A DNA stretch of 64,000 bases from Lysobacter sp. BMK333-48F3 (GTDB lineage: Bacteria; Pseudomonadota; Gammaproteobacteria; Xanthomonadales; Xanthomonadaceae), in contig NZ_JAIHOO010000001.1 in NCBI RefSeq assembly GCF_019733395.1, forward strand, positions 1,736,001-1,800,000, written 5' to 3'. A program made the translations under genes and the position numbers. The notes beneath the pieces were generated by a model, which saw only the letters and a list, made by a program, of their open reading frames with translations, made no database searches and was not told the DNA's origin. Shown here piece by piece: positions 60,692-64,000 of this stretch; positions within the stretch are counted from its first letter, which is position 1, and each line of letters starts with the position of its first letter.

Positions 60692-63600
60692 TCAGGCCGC
60701 CTGCACGATCCGCAGCGGGTTGCGGAATTCCTTCAGCAGCTCCGCTTCGCGCGCCTTGGCCTTGTGCAGGTGGTCTTCCTTGACGTGGCCGTAGCCGCGG
60801 ATGTGCTCGGGGATGCTGGCGATTTCCGCCGCCAGGTCGACGTTGCCGCCGTCCAGCGAGGACAGCAGGTCGCCGACGGTCTGCTCGTACTCGGCGATCA
60901 GGCGGCGTTCCATCTTGCGCTCTTCGGTGTAGCCGAAGATGTCGAAGGTGCCGCCGCGCAGGCCGCGCAGCTTGGCCATCCACTTGAACGCGGTGAACAC
61001 CCAGGGGCCGAACTCCTGCTTGATCAGCCGGCCCTGCGCGTCCTTCTTCGCCAGCAGCGGCGGGGCGAGGTGGAACTTGAGCTTGTAGTCGCCGTCGAAC
61101 TGCTGCTGCAGGCGGCGCTGGAACTCGCCGCTGGTGTACAGGCGCGCGACTTCGTACTCGTCCTTGTAGGCCATCAGCTTGAAGAAGTAGCGCGCCACCG
61201 CCTCGGCCAGATCGGTCGAGCCCGGCGCCTTCTTCTGTTCGGCCTCGCGCACCTTGGCGACGAAGTCGCTGTAGCGCTTGGCGTAGGCGGCGTCCTGGTA
61301 GTCGGTGAGGAAGGCGACGCGGCGCGCGATCAGTTCGTCGAGCGAGCGCGACAGGCGCAGGTCGTCGAGCGGCAGGAAGGCGACGCCGTCGCCGTCGGCG
61401 GCCGTCGCCGGCACGTGGCGCAGTTCGTCTTCGTTGCGGGTCGCGCGCGGCGCCGAGGTCGCGCCCCATTCGTTGCCTTCCCATTCGCCGGGCTTGAGGT
61501 GCGGCAGATCGTGCGGGGTGGCTTCGGCGGCGGTCGGCACCTTGCGGACCACGCCGGCGGCTTCGGCCACCGCGCGCGGATCGATCGCGGCCAGGCGGCC
61601 CCAGGCGAAGGCGGTCTTGTTCATCTCGATCGCCGCGCCGTTGAGCTCGATCGCGCGCATCAGCGCATCGAAGGCGATCGGCACCAGCGCGCGCTGCCAG
61701 GCGTAGCCGAGGATGAACAGGTTGGCGGCGATGGCGTCGCCGAGCAGGGCGGTGGCGAGCTGGGTCGCGTCGACCAGGTGCGGGTCCTGGTCGCCGAGCG
61801 CGAGCTTGATCGCGGCGACGATGTCGGTGGCCGGGAACTGCATGTCCGGACGGGTGGTGAAGGTGCCCGGCATCGCTTCGTAGCTGTTGAGCACGACCTG
61901 GCTGCGGCCGGCGCGGATCTTCGACAGCGCCCAGTAGTCGTTGACCACGACCATGTCGCAGCCCAGCACCAGGTCGGCCTCGCCGGCGGCGATGCGCACG
62001 GCGTGGATGTCTTCCGGGGTCTTGGCGATGCGGATGTGGGTGGTGACCGCGCCGCCCTTCTGCGCCAGGCCGGTCTGGTCGAGCACGCTGGCGCCCTTGC
62101 CTTCCAGGTGGCCGGCCATGCCGAGCAGGGCGCCGATGGTGACCACGCCGGTGCCGCCGACGCCGGTGATGAGGATGTTCCAGGGCTGGTCCAGCGACGG
62201 CAGCACCGGCATCGGCAGGTCGGACAAGCGGTCCTTGGCCGACGAGCCCTTCTTCTTCTTCAGCCCGCCGCCTTCGACGGTGACGAAGCTGGGGCAAAAA
62301 CCATTCACGCAGGAATAGTCCTTGTTGCAGTTCGACTGGTCGATCTCGCGCTTGCGGCCGAACTCGGTTTCCTTCGGCAGCACCGAGACGCAGAACGACT
62401 TCTTGCCGCAATCGCCGCAGCCTTCGCAGACCAGGGTGTTGACCATCACCCGCTTCTGCGGGTCGACCATCTTGCCGCGCTTGCGCCGGCGGCGCTTCTC
62501 GGTGGCGCAGGTCTGGTCGTAGATCAGCACGCTGACGCCCTTGACCGTGCGCAGGCGCTTCTGGATCGCGTCCAGTTCCTTGCGGTCGTGGAACTCGACG
62601 TCGCTGGGGAACAGCTCGCGCTTGTTCCACTTGGCGATGTCGTCCGACAACAGGACGATCGTGTGCACGCCTTCCGAACGCACCTGGTGGGCGATCTGCG
62701 GCACCGACAGTTGGCCGTCGACCGGCTGGCCGCCGGTCATCGCCACCGCGTCGTTGTAGAGGATCTTGTAGGTGATGTTGACGCCGGCGGCGACCGACTG
62801 GCGGATCGCCAGCGAGCCGCTGTGGAAATAGGTGCCGTCGCCGAGGTTCTGGAACACGTGATCGGTTTCGGTGAAACCGGCCTGGCCGCACCAGGTCACG
62901 CCTTCGCCGCCCATCTGGGTGAAGGTGTTGGTGTCGCGGTCCATCCAGGTGACCATGTAATGGCAGCCGATGCCGCCGAGCGCGCGCGACCCTTCCGGCA
63001 CCACCGTGGAGGTGTTGTGCGGGCAGCCCGAGCAGTAGTGCGGCACGCGCGGGAACGCGGCGCGCGGCAGGGCCAGCTCGCTTTCCTTCTCCTCCATCCA
63101 GCGCAGCACGTTCTGCATCTGCTCGGAGTTGTGGAAACGCTGGATGCGGCGCGCGATCACGCCGGCGATGCGCGCCGGGGTCAGCTCGCCGGTCGAGGGC
63201 AGGATCCACTCGCCGTTCTCGTCGTACTTGCCGACGATCGACGGGCGGCGGCCACCGTCCCAGTTGTACATCGACTCCTTCATCTGGCTTTCGATGAAGG
63301 CGTGCTTCTCCTCGACCACCAGGATGTCGTCCAGGCCGCGCGCGAACGCACGCAGGCCGACCGGCTCCAGCGGCCAGGTCATGCCGACCTTGTACACGCG
63401 GATGCCCAGGTCGGCGCAGGCGCGCGCGTCCAGGCCCAGGTATTCCAGGGCCTGCAGCACGTCGAGGTAGCTCTTGCCGGTGGTGATGATGCCCAGGCGC
63501 GGGGTCGGCGAATCGATCACGATCCGGTCGATGCGGTTGGCGCGGGCGAAGGCCTGCGCGGCCTTGACCGCGTACTGGTGCAGGCGCATCTCCTGGTCCA

Positions 63601-64000
63601 TCGGCGGGTCCGGCCAGCGGATGTTGAGCCCGCCCGGCGGCACCACGAAGTCGTCGGGAGTGACGATCTGCAGCGCCAGCGGATTGACGTCGACCGAGGC
63701 CGAGGATTCGACCGTCTCGGCGATGGTCTTGAAGCCGACCCAGCGGCCGGTGTAGCGCGACATCGCCCAGCCGATCAGGCCCATGTCGAGGATGTCCTGC
63801 ACCCCGGCCGGGTTGAGGATCGGCATCATCGCGCTGGTGAACTCGCCTTCCGAGCCGTGCGGCAGGGTCGAGGAGCGGCAAGCGTGGTCGTCGGCGGCCA
63901 GCGCCAGCACGCCGCCGTACTTGCTGGTGCCGGCGGCATTGGCGTGCTTGAACACGTCGCCGGTGCGGTCCACGCCCGGGCCCTTGCCGTACCACATGCC
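60692..64000 (-). CDS. Indolepyruvate ferredoxin oxidoreductase, fused subunits (5' end outside window)
   Basis: This is the C-terminal 1,103 residues of a large oxidoreductase that decarboxylates aryl 2-oxo acids to acyl-CoA with ThDP, iron-sulfur clusters and CoA. It is the fused alpha/beta form of about 1,150-1,200 residues. The visible part starts in the alpha-like domain (SGCPHNTS as a ThDP-region mark) and holds a ferredoxin-like cysteine set (CEGCGDCGKKSFC, CNKDYSCVNGFCPS) and the gamma-like domain (ITGVGGTGVVTIGALLGMAGHLEGKGASVLDQTGLAQKGG; abridged GVGGTGVVTIG). It is cytoplasmic. The stop is at 60692 and the frame runs off the right edge of the window, so the start is not visible. 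Confidence 0.92.
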   Translation of the reverse strand, partial: GMWYGKGPGVDRTGDVFKHANAAGTSKYGGVLALAADDHACRSSTLPHGSEGEFTSAMMPILNPAGVQDILDMGLIGWAMSRYTGRWVGFKTIAETVESSASVDVNPLALQIVTPDDFVVPPGGLNIRWPDPPMDQEMRLHQYAVKAAQAFARANRIDRIVIDSPTPRLGIITTGKSYLDVLQALEYLGLDARACADLGIRVYKVGMTWPLEPVGLRAFARGLDDILVVEEKHAFIESQMKESMYNWDGGRRPSIVGKYDENGEWILPSTGELTPARIAGVIARRIQRFHNSEQMQNVLRWMEEKESELALPRAAFPRVPHYCSGCPHNTSTVVPEGSRALGGIGCHYMVTWMDRDTNTFTQMGGEGVTWCGQAGFTETDHVFQNLGDGTYFHSGSLAIRQSVAAGVNITYKILYNDAVAMTGGQPVDGQLSVPQIAHQVRSEGVHTIVLLSDDIAKWNKRELFPSDVEFHDRKELDAIQKRLRTVKGVSVLIYDQTCATEKRRRRKRGKMVDPQKRVMVNTLVCEGCGDCGKKSFCVSVLPKETEFGRKREIDQSNCNKDYSCVNGFCPSFVTVEGGGLKKKKGSSAKDRLSDLPMPVLPSLDQPWNILITGVGGTGVVTIGALLGMAGHLEGKGASVLDQTGLAQKGGAVTTHIRIAKTPEDIHAVRIAAGEADLVLGCDMVVVNDYWALSKIRAGRSQVVLNSYEAMPGTFTTRPDMQFPATDIVAAIKLALGDQDPHLVDATQLATALLGDAIAANLFILGYAWQRALVPIAFDALMRAIELNGAAIEMNKTAFAWGRLAAIDPRAVAEAAGVVRKVPTAAEATPHDLPHLKPGEWEGNEWGATSAPRATRNEDELRHVPATAADGDGVAFLPLDDLRLSRSLDELIARRVAFLTDYQDAAYAKRYSDFVAKVREAEQKKAPGSTDLAEAVARYFFKLMAYKDEYEVARLYTSGEFQRRLQQQFDGDYKLKFHLAPPLLAKKDAQGRLIKQEFGPWVFTAFKWMAKLRGLRGGTFDIFGYTEERKMERRLIAEYEQTVGDLLSSLDGGNVDLAAEIASIPEHIRGYGHVKEDHLHKAKAREAELLKEFRNPLRIVQAA

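Noticed and set aside
60486..63995. Long shifted frame over the indolepyruvate oxidoreductase gene
   Set aside because: Arg/Pro/Gly-rich low-complexity translation; the correct frame has cofactor and cluster motifs throughout.

Overview
The window is about 64 kb of chromosome with very high GC and a dense gene layout. It most resembles a Lysobacter-like member of the Xanthomonadaceae/Lysobacteraceae. The support is the mix of protein families (split indolepyruvate oxidoreductase family, PlsB, OpgD, M61 and M64 secreted peptidases, SCPU-type chaperone-usher pili), the multicopy intergenic element beginning gtaggagcggcgtaagccgc, the palindromic elements of the tctcccgcaagcgggaga kind, and a Clp/CRP-like site. 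The genus is an inference from these signs; no rRNA or species marker is present.

Layout. 1-8.3 kb: a YegD-type Hsp70 (cut by the left edge), a membrane protein, a DUF938-type methyltransferase, a sialidase-like lipoprotein overlapping tail-to-tail with a YiiX-like amidase, a GNAT acetyltransferase, an RlaP-like nucleotidyltransferase, thymidine kinase and a Sel1-like exported protein. 8.5-14.8 kb: Rep helicase, a zinc-ribbon methyltransferase, DUF4272, GNAT, an exported protein and an acid phosphatase lipoprotein. 14.8-16.6 kb: a candidate small RNA, then a low-GC island with a DUF4265 protein and two unrecognised genes. 16.7-21.4 kb: a minus-strand chaperone-usher operon of SCPU type. 21.7-28.7 kb: a lipoprotein, plsB, a short/long pair of related exported proteins and a membrane protein. 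28.7-29.7 kb: a repeat field. 29.7-38.1 kb: M64 peptidase, ComF and the biotin cluster bioB-bioF-(ACT protein)-bioH-bioC followed by a DMT exporter. 38.1-41.7 kb: SnoaL-like protein, MHYT membrane sensor, V4R-like protein and a PLP dehydratase. 41.8-47.0 kb: a minus-strand operon with a separate ABC ATPase and MacB-type permease and three different periplasmic adaptors. 47.4-50.6 kb: two small lipoproteins, an intergenic region with two candidate ncRNAs, and mnmG. 50.7-57.2 kb: opgD, a COG2509 flavoprotein, an M61 peptidase and an ABM monooxygenase-like protein. 57.3-60.5 kb: cytochrome b561 plus catalase-family peroxidase, divergent from an ECF sigma/anti-sigma pair. 60.7 kb to the right edge: a large indolepyruvate ferredoxin oxidoreductase, cut by the edge.

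Regulation can be read directly in several places. A BirA-type dyad covers a consensus -35 in front of bioB and lies inside the start of comF. Two divergent promoters of identical form (GGAAT-N16-CGTC) lie between the ECF sigma factor and the peroxidase/cytochrome operon, which suggests one regulon of sigma, anti-sigma and peroxide-handling enzymes. A Clp-like site sits in front of the pilus operon. Many operon junctions are ATGA overlaps, so translational coupling is common (pilus operon, ABC/adaptor operon, bioC-exporter, peroxidase-cytochrome).

The best candidates for little-described biology are the one-transporter/three-adaptor efflux operon, the ECF-controlled peroxidase module, the short protein that looks like its neighbour with the middle removed, and three candidate small RNAs.
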